NCBI GenBank assembly: GCA_041665985.1
Contig: JBAYHV010000003.1
Span: 1-42,785, forward strand
Origin: CAIRYW01 sp041665985
GTDB taxonomy: Bacteria; Patescibacteriota; Minisyncoccia; Phycocordibacterales; CAIRYW01
Length of the DNA: 42,785 bases
Reading direction: 5' to 3'
In this document: positions 1 to 8,483 of the stretch, in pieces
Numbering within the stretch: position 1 is the first letter of the stretch
Layout of the letters: each line of letters starts with the position of its first letter
The notes under the pieces: generated by a model
What the model saw: only the letters and a program-made list of their open reading frames with translations
What the model was told of the DNA's origin: nothing
The model's database searches: none
Program-made: the position numbers and the translations under genes

Positions 1-71
1 AACCTCTGTATACGAGTTGTGTTGCTTCTCGACGAATGCGAGGCATGTGTGGGTTAATTGTGTATGACATA

Positions 72-102
72 TGGAATCATTTTAATTGGTGAAGTGATTC
101 CA
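72..102. repeat. Short inverted repeat upstream of the first promoter
   Basis: TGGAATCA (72-79) and TGATTCCA (95-102) form perfect 8-base arms around a 15-base loop. There is no T-tract, so it is not an obvious intrinsic terminator. Bases 1-105 hold no convincing gene; a frame open from base 1 closes at 57 and could be a gene tail, but nothing in it is recognisable. Confidence 0.35.
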
Positions 103-105
103 AGC

Positions 106-154
106 TATTGAACCATTACGTTTTTGTTGACAAATTTTTTATTTCGTGTAAATT
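106..154 (+). promoter_or_regulatory. Promoter with 15-bp upstream element TATTGAACCATTACG
   Basis: TATTGAACCATTACG (106-120) is followed after 6 bases by TTGACAAATT (127-136, perfect -35), then after a 16-base spacer by TAAATT (149-154, plausible -10). Transcription would start near 161, only a few bases before the ATG at 165. The same upstream element, the same 6-base gap and the same TTGACAAATT recur on the - strand at 39051-39081 in front of another small gene, so this looks like a shared regulatory or activator site. Confidence 0.6.
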
Positions 155-164
155 TTAAAGTCGT

Positions 165-293
165 ATGGCAAGAGTAAACATCGAGCGGAAACAAACCCCA
201 ATCGGAATTAAACCTGGTTCACGTAGAAGTGGCCACAATGGAGGACGAGATCGTCGCAAGACGCTCGTCGACAAAGTCCTAAATAAGACTTAA
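165..293 (+). CDS. 42-residue basic ORF, possibly a structured small RNA instead
   Basis: An ATG a few bases after the predicted transcription start opens 42 codons rich in Arg and Lys, beginning MARVNIERKQ and ending VLNKT. I do not recognise the protein. The same bases also fold well. GACGAG (244-249) pairs with CTCGTC (264-269), and inside it CGTC (252-255) pairs with GACG (260-263) around a GCAA (GNRA) tetraloop. GGAATT (204-209) can pair with AATTCC (292-297), and AGCGG (184-188) with CCGCT (305-309), nesting around the hairpin. A terminator follows at 325. The transcript of about 190 bases may therefore be a small mRNA, a non-coding RNA or both. The stretch is GC-richer than its surroundings. 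Its own promoter and terminator make it a separate unit from trmD. Confidence 0.5.
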   Translation: MARVNIERKQTPIGIKPGSRRSGHNGGRDRRKTLVDKVLNKT

Positions 294-324
294 TTCCAAT
301 CGGACCGCTATAGTCCTTTCATCA

Positions 325-356
325 GCCCTTAATAAATATTGAGGGCATTTTTTTTT
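325..356 (+). terminator. Intrinsic terminator after the 42-codon unit
   Basis: GCCCTTAAT (325-333) pairs with ATTGAGGGC (338-346) with one T-G wobble, followed by a run of nine T at 348-356. Confidence 0.8.
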
Positions 357-380
357 GGGCATTTTTTTCAACTACAAATC

Positions 381-414
381 CGCACACTAACATTTTGTAA
401 AATGTTAGTGTGCG
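381..414. promoter_or_regulatory. Perfect 34-base palindrome upstream of trmD
   Basis: CGCACACTAACATTTT (381-396), a two-base centre, then AAAATGTTAGTGTGCG (399-414): 16 perfect base pairs, ending 18 bases before the trmD start. No T-tract follows, so it is not a normal + strand terminator. It could be an operator, a 5' UTR hairpin or a repeat copy. The ATTTTTTT run at 361-368 lies on its left side. Confidence 0.55.
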
Positions 415-432
415 AGTAAACTATCAATAACT

Positions 433-1170
433 ATGCGATTCCATGTAATTACATTATTTCCAGATCTAGTCAGCTCGTATCTTTCCGAGTCTATTTTGGC
501 GCGAGCAATAGAGGAGAAAAAAATTAAGGTTACGTTTTATAATCCTCGAGATTTTGTAAAACCTACAAAAATTCAAAAAGGGAAGGAAAGACCTTATCTT
601 AGAGTGGATAACAAACCTTACGGCGGAGGACCAGGAATGATCATTGAAGCGGAACCGGTCCTCAAAGCCATTGAGATGGCTTTGAGGAGAGCTAAGAGAT
701 ATGAGCTAAGAGATATGAGTAAAAAGAAAAAAACAAAATCAGAAAAAAACTTACCTCATAACTCCTATCTCAAAACTCATATTGTTTTCTTCTCACCTGA
801 CGGCAAAGAATTTAACACAGCTTACGCAAAGTCATCTGCTAAGAAGTATTCCGATATCATTTTGGTTTGTGGTAGATACGAAGGAATAGATTCACGAGTA
901 AAAAAGATCTTCAAAATGGAAAATATTTCTGTTGGTCCATATGTGCTAACTGGCGGGGAGGTTCCTGCGATGATCTTGATCGATTCTATTTCGCGTCAGG
1001 TTGAAGGAGTTCTTGGAAATTTTGATTCTAGAGAAGAGGAAAGAGAAGCGTCAAATGAGATGTATACTCGCCCTGAAGTGCTAGTTTATAAAGGTAAAAA
1101 ATATAAAGTTCCAAAGGTGCTTTTATCAGGAAACCATAAAGATATTGAGGAGTGGAGAAAAAGCCATTAG
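433..1170 (+). CDS. trmD: tRNA (guanine-37-N1)-methyltransferase
   Basis: TrmD methylates G37 of tRNAs reading CNN and some other codons, using S-adenosylmethionine, and prevents +1 frameshifting. The 245 residues start with the family's MRFHVITLFPDL. The substrate and cofactor motifs are present: DNKPYGGGPGM near residue 59, GRYEGID near 152 and SVGPYVLTGGE near 170, which forms part of the trefoil knot. The gene is preceded by a palindrome rather than by rpsP-rimM, so the usual rpsP-rimM-trmD-rplS operon is not kept. Residues about 83-115 form a Lys/Arg-rich insertion not usual for the family; it is built around a 14-bp tandem duplication (691-718). The start ATG has no Shine-Dalgarno sequence. 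Confidence 0.95.
   Translation: MRFHVITLFPDLVSSYLSESILARAIEEKKIKVTFYNPRDFVKPTKIQKGKERPYLRVDNKPYGGGPGMIIEAEPVLKAIEMALRRAKRYELRDMSKKKKTKSEKNLPHNSYLKTHIVFFSPDGKEFNTAYAKSSAKKYSDIILVCGRYEGIDSRVKKIFKMENISVGPYVLTGGEVPAMILIDSISRQVEGVLGNFDSREEEREASNEMYTRPEVLVYKGKKYKVPKVLLSGNHKDIEEWRKSH
691..718 (+). repeat. 14-bp tandem duplication inside trmD
   Basis: GCTAAGAGATATGA occurs twice head to tail (691-704 and 705-718). Because 14 is not a multiple of three, the two copies are read in different frames (AKRYE and LRDM). The reading frame as a whole stays open. It falls in the non-conserved insertion of TrmD. Confidence 0.8.
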
Positions 1171-1196
1171 GATACATTATCAAGATAATGTCAATG

Positions 1197-1224
1197 TTGC
1201 GTGTTTTTAATAACATAGTATAAT
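1197..1224 (+). promoter_or_regulatory. Promoter of the rpoBC operon
   Basis: TTGCGT (1197-1202), a 16-base spacer and a consensus TATAAT (1219-1224). Transcription would start near 1231, leaving a 5' leader of about 207 bases before rpoB. Confidence 0.6.
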
Positions 1225-1230
1225 CATGCG

Positions 1231-1437
1231 AATTCGTGAAAGATTGTGTTACGGTAGCTAAATCGCGATTTAGTTTTATAAATAGATAATCTTTCCGGCG
1301 TCTCGGATAATTAAACCCGCCTGTCATCGCCTGATGGCTTTAGCCAATGGCGGACAGGAGCGAAAAGAAATCGAAAGTTTTTTCGTTCCTACCTATTGGT
1401 AGATAGGTTTAATTATCTCAAGCTGGCATAAAAAAAT
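1231..1437 (+). promoter_or_regulatory. Structured 5' leader of rpoB
   Basis: The leader has a long-range helix, GATAATTAAAC (1306-1316) with GTTTAATTATC (1407-1417), which ends 20 bases before the start codon. It encloses three hairpins: the palindromic repeat at 1317-1358, GGAGCGAAAA (1357-1366) with its complement ending at 1389, and CCTACCTA (1388-1395) with TAGATAGG (1400-1407). These overlap at their edges, so alternative folds are possible. It could be an autoregulatory site or attenuator; no known riboswitch is recognised. Confidence 0.55.
1317..1358. repeat. GC-rich palindromic repeat (family B), intergenic copy
   Basis: CCTGTC (1320-1325) pairs with GACAGG (1353-1358), CGCC with GGCG, and GGCT with AGCC. 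It has the same architecture as the copies inside rpoD, the helicase and dus, but lies here in the rpoB leader. Confidence 0.8.
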
Positions 1438-4400
1438 ATGACCACAATCGAAAAGGAGAAGGGAAACGCGATCAACTCTGGTGTTAGTGCTAACACTAAA
1501 AATAAGAAATATTTTTCTAAGTATAGAAAGCCTCTAGTCGATATGCCTAATTTAGTTGAAGGGCAGACAAATTCTTTTAAAACTCTTCTTGAAAAAGGCC
1601 TTAAAGAAGTTTTTGATGAATTCGGAAAAATTTCTGATTATTCAGGAAAGAAATTTGAATTTAGTTTTGGTAAATTTGAAATGGGTGAGCCAAAGTTTGA
1701 CGAAAGTCACGCAAAAGAAAACAAACTTACTTTAGAGGCTCCTCTAAAAGTAATTGTTAGGCTAAAGAATAAAATTTTAGATACAGAAAAAGAACAAGAA
1801 GTATTTTTGGCTGATTTTCCAGTAATGACAGGCCACGGTACTTTTATTATCAACGGTATTGAAAGAGTTATTGTTCCTCAGCTTGCAAGATCATTTGGAG
1901 TATTCTTCACAATGTCAGAGTCAAAAGGCTTGAACTTTTTTGGTGCAAAAATAATCCCAGCTCGCGGAGCTTGGGTAGAAATTGAAACAGATGCAGATGG
2001 TACTGTTTATGCAAGAATCGACAGAAAGAGAAAATTCCCAATTACATGTTTGCTTAGAGCTTTTGGACTTAAAACTACTGAGGATATCTTGAAAGCTTTC
2101 AAGGAAGAAGGAGTTAGAAAACATATTGAAGCAACTCTTGCAAAAGACCATACAAAAACTCAAGAAGAATCACTTATTGAAATTCACAAAAGACAAAGAG
2201 ACGGAGATCTTGCAACTGCAGAAAATGCACGTGAATTCGTAGCAAGTCTTTTTGATGGAGAAAGATACGATCTTTCAAGAGTAGGACGCCACAGATTCAA
2301 TAGAAGATTTGAAAAGCCGATGGATGAAAAAGCTCTGACTCAAAAGACTTTAAGTCTTGATGACCTTGTAACAATTATAAATCACCTTGCATTTCTAAAC
2401 TCAAACGGTGAAGCAAATCCTGATGATATTGATCACCTAGGTTCAAGAAGAGTTCGCTATGTTGGAGAACTTCTACAGCAAAAGATCAGAGTTGGTATGA
2501 CTCAGATCAAGAGAAACATTCAAAACAGAATGTCTACTATTGATACAGAATCAAATCTTCCTGTTCAATTTATTTCTCCTCGACCTCTACAAGCAAGAAT
2601 TAAAGAATTTTTTACAACAAACCAGCTGTCACAATTTATGCAACAGGAAAACGTGCTCACAGAACTTGAGCACTTAAGAACTGTTTCTGCTTTAGGTCCC
2701 GGTGGACTTACAAGAGAACGTGCTGGTTTTGAAGTTCGTGACGTTCACACTTCTCACTACGGAAGAATTTGTCCAATTCACACTCCTGAAGGTCCAAACA
2801 TTGGATTGGTACTCCACCTTTCTTCATATGCAAGAGTAAATGAATTCGGAATGATCGAAACTCCATATGCAAAAGTAAAAAATGGCCACGTTACAAATGA
2901 TGTTTCATTTATGAACGCTCTTGAAGAAGAGTCATACATTATTGCGCACGCCGCAACTCCTGTTGATGAAAAAGGAAATATCACAATTGAAAAAGTTGAA
3001 GTTCGTATCAAAGGAAAGCCTGGATACATGGCTCGTGAAAAAGTTGATCTAATGGATGTTGCTTCAAACCAAGCTTTTTCTATTGCAACTTCTATGATTC
3101 CTTTCGTGAACCACGATGAGGCAAACAGAGCTTTGATGGCATCAAACATGCAGAAGCAAGCTGTGCCTTGTGTTATTCCTGAAGCTCCTTTAGTTGCAAC
3201 AGGTATTGAAGCAAGAGCAGCCTACGATACAGGAAGAGTTATTTTGGGAGAAGATGAAGGAGTTGTATCTGCTGTTGATGCAAAAAGAGTGGTTGTAAAA
3301 TACGGAAAGAAAGATAAGGAATATCACTTAGCGCATTTTGAAAGAACAAACCAATTTACAGCTTTCCACCAAAGACCAACAGTTTCTGTTGGAGAAAAAG
3401 TTTCTAAAGATACAGTTCTAGCTGATACATCAACTACTGTTTCTGGAGAAATGGCTATCGGACAAAATGTTCTTGTAGCTTTCATGACATGGGCAGGACA
3501 AAACTACGAAGATGCTATTGTCATCTCACAAAAATTAGTTAAAGAAAGTAAATTTACTTCAATTCACGTAGAAGAATTCGTTGTAAGTGTTCGAGACACA
3601 AAACTTGGTCCCGAAGTTACAACTCACGATATTCCAAACGTTGGAGAATTAAAACTTCGAAACTTAGATGAAGACGGAATAATCAGAGTTGGAGCAGAAG
3701 TTAGACCTGGAGATATTCTTGTTGGAAAAATTACACCAAAAGGAGAAACACAGCTTACACCTGAAGAAAGATTGCTTAGATCTATTTTTGGAGAAAAAGC
3801 TCGTGATGTAAAAGATACATCAAAGAGAATGGAAAACGGAAAGAGAGGAAGAATTATCGGTGTGAAAGTTTTCTCAAGAGAAAATGGTGACAAACTAGAA
3901 AGTGGAATCATCAAAAGAATTCACATTGAAATTGCACAACTAAGAAATATTTCAGTTGGAGATAAACTTGCTGGACGACACGGAAACAAAGGAGTTATTT
4001 CAATTGTTCTCCCAGAAGAAGATATGCCATATATGGCAGATGGAACACCAATTGATGTTGTTCTAACACCGCTTGGAGTGCCTTCACGTATGAACCTTGG
4101 ACAAATTCTTGAAATTCACTTAGGACTTGCTGCAAACGCACTAAATTATCAAGCAATTGTTCCTCCATTTGCAGGCGCTACAGATAAAGAAATTAAAGCA
4201 GAGTTGGTAAAAGCTGGTTTTAACGAAAACGGAAAAATGAAACTTTTTGACGGACGAAACGGCCAGCCTTTTGGACAAGATGTAGCTGTTGGTTATATGT
4301 ATATTTTGAAACTGCACCACATGGTGGAAGACAAGATACACATGAGATCAATTGGTCCCTACTCTTTGATCACTCAACAGCCACTTGGAGGAAAAGCTCA

Positions 4401-4677
4401 AAACGGAGGACAAAGATTTGGAGAAATGGAAGTATGGGCGCTACTTGGACACGGAGTTTCATATATGCTCCGAGAAATTCTTACTGTTAAATCAGATGAT
4501 ATTCAAGGAAGATCAGCAACATTCGATGCAATTGTTCGAGGAGAAAGAATTGTTAACCACAATTCACCAGCATCATTCAATGTGCTTCTAGCAAACCTTA
4601 GAGGATTGGCACTTGATGTAGTTCTTGGAAAGTCGAAAGAAAATTCAAAGCCTGAGAGAGGCATAAAAGAAAATTAA
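1438..4677 (+). CDS. rpoB: DNA-directed RNA polymerase beta subunit
   Basis: RpoB forms one pincer of RNA polymerase and half of its active centre. The 1079 residues are short relative to the E. coli protein (1342), consistent with lack of lineage-specific insertions. Conserved blocks include the rifampicin-region sequence ending SALGPGGLTRERAGFEVRD, HTPEGPNIGL, GQNYEDAIV, GDKLAGRHGNKG and, near the C-terminus, GGKAQNGGQRFGEME. The rifampicin pocket is divergent. At the E. coli D516 position there is Gln (residue 402) and at R529 there is Thr (residue 415), while H526 (residue 412) and S531 are kept. The gene has its own leader and promoter and is followed after 19 bases by rpoC. No Shine-Dalgarno sequence precedes the ATG. 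Confidence 0.98.
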   Translation: MTTIEKEKGNAINSGVSANTKNKKYFSKYRKPLVDMPNLVEGQTNSFKTLLEKGLKEVFDEFGKISDYSGKKFEFSFGKFEMGEPKFDESHAKENKLTLEAPLKVIVRLKNKILDTEKEQEVFLADFPVMTGHGTFIINGIERVIVPQLARSFGVFFTMSESKGLNFFGAKIIPARGAWVEIETDADGTVYARIDRKRKFPITCLLRAFGLKTTEDILKAFKEEGVRKHIEATLAKDHTKTQEESLIEIHKRQRDGDLATAENAREFVASLFDGERYDLSRVGRHRFNRRFEKPMDEKALTQKTLSLDDLVTIINHLAFLNSNGEANPDDIDHLGSRRVRYVGELLQQKIRVGMTQIKRNIQNRMSTIDTESNLPVQFISPRPLQARIKEFFTTNQLSQFMQQENVLTELEHLRTVSALGPGGLTRERAGFEVRDVHTSHYGRICPIHTPEGPNIGLVLHLSSYARVNEFGMIETPYAKVKNGHVTNDVSFMNALEEESYIIAHAATPVDEKGNITIEKVEVRIKGKPGYMAREKVDLMDVASNQAFSIATSMIPFVNHDEANRALMASNMQKQAVPCVIPEAPLVATGIEARAAYDTGRVILGEDEGVVSAVDAKRVVVKYGKKDKEYHLAHFERTNQFTAFHQRPTVSVGEKVSKDTVLADTSTTVSGEMAIGQNVLVAFMTWAGQNYEDAIVISQKLVKESKFTSIHVEEFVVSVRDTKLGPEVTTHDIPNVGELKLRNLDEDGIIRVGAEVRPGDILVGKITPKGETQLTPEERLLRSIFGEKARDVKDTSKRMENGKRGRIIGVKVFSRENGDKLESGIIKRIHIEIAQLRNISVGDKLAGRHGNKGVISIVLPEEDMPYMADGTPIDVVLTPLGVPSRMNLGQILEIHLGLAANALNYQAIVPPFAGATDKEIKAELVKAGFNENGKMKLFDGRNGQPFGQDVAVGYMYILKLHHMVEDKIHMRSIGPYSLITQQPLGGKAQNGGQRFGEMEVWALLGHGVSYMLREILTVKSDDIQGRSATFDAIVRGERIVNHNSPASFNVLLANLRGLALDVVLGKSKENSKPERGIKEN

Positions 4678-4696
4678 TCAATAATCCATAACTAAT

Positions 4697-7600
4697 ATGC
4701 AAAAGAAAAAAGAATCTCTAAATTTCGACGCAATAAGCATCAAGGTTGCATCTCCTGAAAGAATCAGAGAATGGTCTTACGGTGAAGTTACAAAACCTGA
4801 GACTATGAACTATCGAACACAAAGATCAGAAAAAAATGGTCTGTTCGATGAAAAAATATTCGGTCCAGATAAGGATTTCGAATGTTATTGTGGAAAATAC
4901 AAAGGTATTAGATACAAGGGAATTGTTTGTGAAAAATGTGGAGTTGAGATAACAAGATCAATTGTTAGACGAGAAAGAATGGGACACATTGAACTTGCAA
5001 CACCTGTTGCTCACATTTGGTTCCTACGTTCTATGCCATCAAGAATTTCTTTGATCCTTGGGGTACAGTCATCCGAAGTAGAAAAAGTTGTTTATTTCGC
5101 TGGTTATCTTGTAACAAAAATAAATGAGAATGAGAAGAGAAGAATTCTTTCTGACCTTGATTCAGAATATAAAAATAAACTTAAGAGTATCCAAGATGAT
5201 AAAACAAAAGATGCTATCAAAGAACTTTTCCTTACAACAAAGGGCGAAATAGAAAATGTTAAAGTTGGAAAAGTTCTAGATGAGATTAGTTATCATAAAT
5301 ATTCATTAAAATACGGAACAATTTTTGAGGCATCAATTGGTGCTGAGGCAATTTACAATCTATTCAAAAGTTTAGATCTTAAAAAACTTAGAACTGAACT
5401 TGAAAAAGATGTTCTTGAAGCAGGCGCTCAAGACAGAGAAAAGATCAATAAAAGACTAGGTATCATCAAGGGAATGATAGAAGCAAATATCAGACCAGAA
5501 TGGATGTTCCTTTCTGCAATTCCAGTTATTCCTGCAGCACTAAGACCTATGGTTGCTCTTGATGGAGGAAGACACGCAACTTCTGATGTAAACGATCTTT
5601 ACAGAAGAGTGATCAACAGAAACAATAGATTGAAGAAACTTATTGAAATTCACGCACCGGATGTAATTTTAAGAAACGAAAAAAGAATTCTTCAAGAAGC
5701 CGTTGATGTTTTGGTTGATAACTCGATCAGACACGGAGGAAATTCTTTCGTAGGTCTTGGACAACTTCAAAGACGTCCACTAAAATCTCTTTCTGATAAC
5801 CTAAAAGGCAAACGCGGACTTTTCAGACAAAACCTTCTTGGAAAACGAGTAGACTATTCTGGACGATCTGTAATTGTTGTTGGTCCAGATCTTAAATTGA
5901 ATGAATGCGGACTTCCAAAACATATGGCTCTTGAACTTTTCAGACCATTCGTTGTTGCTCAAATTCTAAAAAGAGAACTTGCTTACAACATAAGAGGAGC
6001 TTCAAGGTTAATTGAAGATAGTGCTCCTGAAGTTTGGGAAATTCTTGAAGAAGTTATTAAGAATAAATATGTTCTTCTAAACCGTGCTCCTACTTTGCAC
6101 AGATTGGGTATACAAGCTTTTATGCCAATTCTAATTGAAGGAAATGCTATTCGCGTTCACCCACTTGTATGTACTGCCTTTAACGCTGACTTCGACGGAG
6201 ACCAAATGGCTGTTCACGTTCCACTTTCAGAAGAAGCTCAGCTTGAAGCAAGAGAAATCATGGCTTCAGACAAAAACGTTTTGAAACCAGGAAGCGGAAA
6301 TCTAATTGCATCAGTTGATAAATTGGACATTGTACTTGGAGCTTACTGGATGACAACTCTTGTCGCTGGTGAAAAGGGAGAAGATAAATATTTTGATTCT
6401 CCATCGTCAGCTATTGCAACTTTCAACTTTGAAGCTCTTTCTTTTAGAGCAAAAATTAAAGTAAGAAAACCAACATCAAAAAAATTCGCAAATGTTGAAG
6501 AAGACATGATCGAAACATCTGTAGGAAGAATTCTATTCAACGAACTTTTGCCTGAAGAATATCCATTCCTAAACAAGGAAATTGATAAAAAAGCTATGGC
6601 CGCATTGATGTCTGATCTAATGTCAAAATACGGAATTGGAAAACTTCCACCAATTCTAGACAAGATCAAGGCTTTTGGATTTAGATATGTAACACAATCA
6701 GGAACAACTTGGGGTATTGATGACATTAAAGTTCCAGAAGGAAAAAAAGTTATTATCGAAAGATCAAAAGCAAAAGAAGCAGAAGCGATCAGTCAATTCA
6801 ATGAAGGACTTCTTTCTGAAGAAGAAAGAATTAGAAAAAATATTGAAATTTGGCACGGAGCAAAAGCAGAAATTGAAAAAATTATTCCTGAAAACATGGA
6901 TAAGAGAAGTTCAGTTTATGATATGTGGAAGTCTGGAGCCCGAGGTTCACTTTCTCAAATTACTCAAATGTCTGGAATGAAAGGTTTGATCCAAAACACA
7001 GCAGGAGAGACAATTGAATTCCCAATTCTTTCATCATCAAAAGAAGGATTAAATCCAATCGAATATTTCATCACAACTCACGGATCAAGAAAGGGTCTTA
7101 CTGACACGGCACTTAACACTGCTAAAGCTGGATACCTAACAAGAAGATTGTTCGTGGCTGCTCAGGACGTTATCATCTCAATTGAGGATTGCGGAACAAA
7201 AGAAGGAATTCTTTTGAGAAAAGAAACAGCATCAGGAATTGAATCTCCAATTTCAAAAAGTATTAGAGGAAGAGTTCTTGCTGACGATCTAAAAAATCCA
7301 AAGGGAGAAGTTATCTATTCAAAAGGAGAACTTATTACAGATGATGTTGCTGCAGATATTGAAAGATCTGGAGTTGAAGAAGTATTTGCAAGATCACCTC
7401 TTACATGTAAATCAAAGGGAGGAATTTGCGCAAAATGTTACGGATTGGATCTTGGAAAAAATAAAATAATTGACCTTGGAGAAGCTGTTGGAACTGTTGC
7501 TGCTCAAGCTATTGGAGAGCCAGGTACACAGTTGACCATGAGAACATTCCACTCAGGAGGTACAGCGCAGATCGGTGGAGATATTACTCAAGGTTTGCCT

Positions 7601-8365
7601 AGAGTAGAAGAAGTTTTCGAAAAAAGAAAACCAAAAAACCCAGCCGTAATTTCAAAAGTTGACGGAGTTGTTTCAGAAATTGTAGAGAGCGGTAAGGAAA
7701 AGAAAATTGTTATTATCCCAGAACTAGAAGACAGAGGTAAGGTTAAAAAAGCAGCTGCTACAGAATATGAAGTGCACAGATTAAGAATGATCTTGGTAAA
7801 AACTGGAGACACTGTAAAAAAAGGACAACTTCTAACTGACGGTTCAGCAGACATTGACGATCTATTCAAATACGCTGGAAAAGAAATAACTGAAAATTAT
7901 ATTATTTCTGAAATTAAAAAACTTTACGAACTTCAAGGAGAAGCCGTTTCAAGAAAGCATATTGAAGTTATCGTTCGTCAAATGTTCTCAAGAATCAAAG
8001 TTAAAAAAGCTGGAGATACAGTATTTGCAGAAGGAGCGATCATCGAATGGAGTGAACTATTCGAAGAAAACGAAAAAATGGAAGCTCTTGAAAAAGAAGA
8101 AGCAAAAGCAGAACAAATTGTTCTTGGAATCACAGATGTTTCTTTATCAAGACAAAGTTTCCTTTCTGCCGCTTCATTCCAACACACAACTAGAGTATTG
8201 ATCCAATCAGCTACTCAAGGTGCAGAAGACAGACTAACTGGTCTTATGGAAAACGTAATTCTAGGTAGACTAATTCCTGCTGGAACTGGATTCAAAGGAA
8301 GTGAAAAAGCAAAAATGATCGAAGATCTTCAAGCAACTTACAGAGACGAGATACAGGGAGAATAG
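4697..8365 (+). CDS. rpoC: DNA-directed RNA polymerase beta' subunit
   Basis: RpoC carries the catalytic Mg site of RNA polymerase. The 1222 residues include the N-terminal zinc site (Cys63, Cys65, Cys78, Cys81, in CYCGKYK and CEKCG). The catalytic NADFDGD is at residues 496-502, the bridge helix region lies around LTDTALNTAKAGYLTRR, the second zinc site uses Cys832, Cys904, Cys911 and Cys914, and the trigger-loop region contains MRTFHSGG. All metal ligands expected for the family are present. It is co-transcribed with rpoB. A REP-like hairpin rather than a clear terminator separates it from dnaG, so read-through into dnaG is possible. Confidence 0.98.
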   Translation: MQKKKESLNFDAISIKVASPERIREWSYGEVTKPETMNYRTQRSEKNGLFDEKIFGPDKDFECYCGKYKGIRYKGIVCEKCGVEITRSIVRRERMGHIELATPVAHIWFLRSMPSRISLILGVQSSEVEKVVYFAGYLVTKINENEKRRILSDLDSEYKNKLKSIQDDKTKDAIKELFLTTKGEIENVKVGKVLDEISYHKYSLKYGTIFEASIGAEAIYNLFKSLDLKKLRTELEKDVLEAGAQDREKINKRLGIIKGMIEANIRPEWMFLSAIPVIPAALRPMVALDGGRHATSDVNDLYRRVINRNNRLKKLIEIHAPDVILRNEKRILQEAVDVLVDNSIRHGGNSFVGLGQLQRRPLKSLSDNLKGKRGLFRQNLLGKRVDYSGRSVIVVGPDLKLNECGLPKHMALELFRPFVVAQILKRELAYNIRGASRLIEDSAPEVWEILEEVIKNKYVLLNRAPTLHRLGIQAFMPILIEGNAIRVHPLVCTAFNADFDGDQMAVHVPLSEEAQLEAREIMASDKNVLKPGSGNLIASVDKLDIVLGAYWMTTLVAGEKGEDKYFDSPSSAIATFNFEALSFRAKIKVRKPTSKKFANVEEDMIETSVGRILFNELLPEEYPFLNKEIDKKAMAALMSDLMSKYGIGKLPPILDKIKAFGFRYVTQSGTTWGIDDIKVPEGKKVIIERSKAKEAEAISQFNEGLLSEEERIRKNIEIWHGAKAEIEKIIPENMDKRSSVYDMWKSGARGSLSQITQMSGMKGLIQNTAGETIEFPILSSSKEGLNPIEYFITTHGSRKGLTDTALNTAKAGYLTRRLFVAAQDVIISIEDCGTKEGILLRKETASGIESPISKSIRGRVLADDLKNPKGEVIYSKGELITDDVAADIERSGVEEVFARSPLTCKSKGGICAKCYGLDLGKNKIIDLGEAVGTVAAQAIGEPGTQLTMRTFHSGGTAQIGGDITQGLPRVEEVFEKRKPKNPAVISKVDGVVSEIVESGKEKKIVIIPELEDRGKVKKAAATEYEVHRLRMILVKTGDTVKKGQLLTDGSADIDDLFKYAGKEITENYIISEIKKLYELQGEAVSRKHIEVIVRQMFSRIKVKKAGDTVFAEGAIIEWSELFEENEKMEALEKEEAKAEQIVLGITDVSLSRQSFLSAASFQHTTRVLIQSATQGAEDRLTGLMENVILGRLIPAGTGFKGSEKAKMIEDLQATYRDEIQGE

Positions 8366-8396
8366 TTAAAAAAGTTTTAAGTTTAACAATATCTCT

Positions 8397-8466
8397 GTCA
8401 TTCCCGCGCAGGCGGGAATCCAGAGGAATTAGATAAAAACTAGATTCCCGCCTGCGCGAGAATGAC
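8397..8466. repeat. REP-like inverted repeat (family A), rpoC-dnaG spacer
   Basis: The left arm, 8397-8420, starts GTCATTCCCGCGCAGG. The right arm, 8443-8466, is its near-perfect reverse complement. Each arm is itself a small CCCGC/GCGGG palindrome. Other copies lie at 35914-36030 (left arm decayed) and 41305-41376. It fills most of the 118-base spacer. Confidence 0.85.
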
Positions 8467-8483
8467 AAACCAAATCAAACTAA

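Noticed and set aside
210..235. A tRNA-like T-arm (GGTTCACG)
   Set aside because: No acceptor stem, D-arm or anticodon arm can be built around it.
691..718. Frameshift in trmD caused by the 14-bp duplication
   Set aside because: The frame is continuous and all TrmD motifs before and after it are in one frame.
1028..1327. 99-residue - strand frame over the trmD end
   Set aside because: It lies antisense to conserved trmD codons and to the rpoB leader, with no recognisable domain.
2778..3149. Antisense frame of 123 residues within rpoB
   Set aside because: A shadow of highly conserved rpoB codons; its composition follows the complementary strand and no motif is seen.
8366..8396. Terminator after rpoC
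   Set aside because: GTTAAA/TTTAAC pairing is weak and AT-only; the REP hairpin lacks a T-tract, so termination here is not supported.
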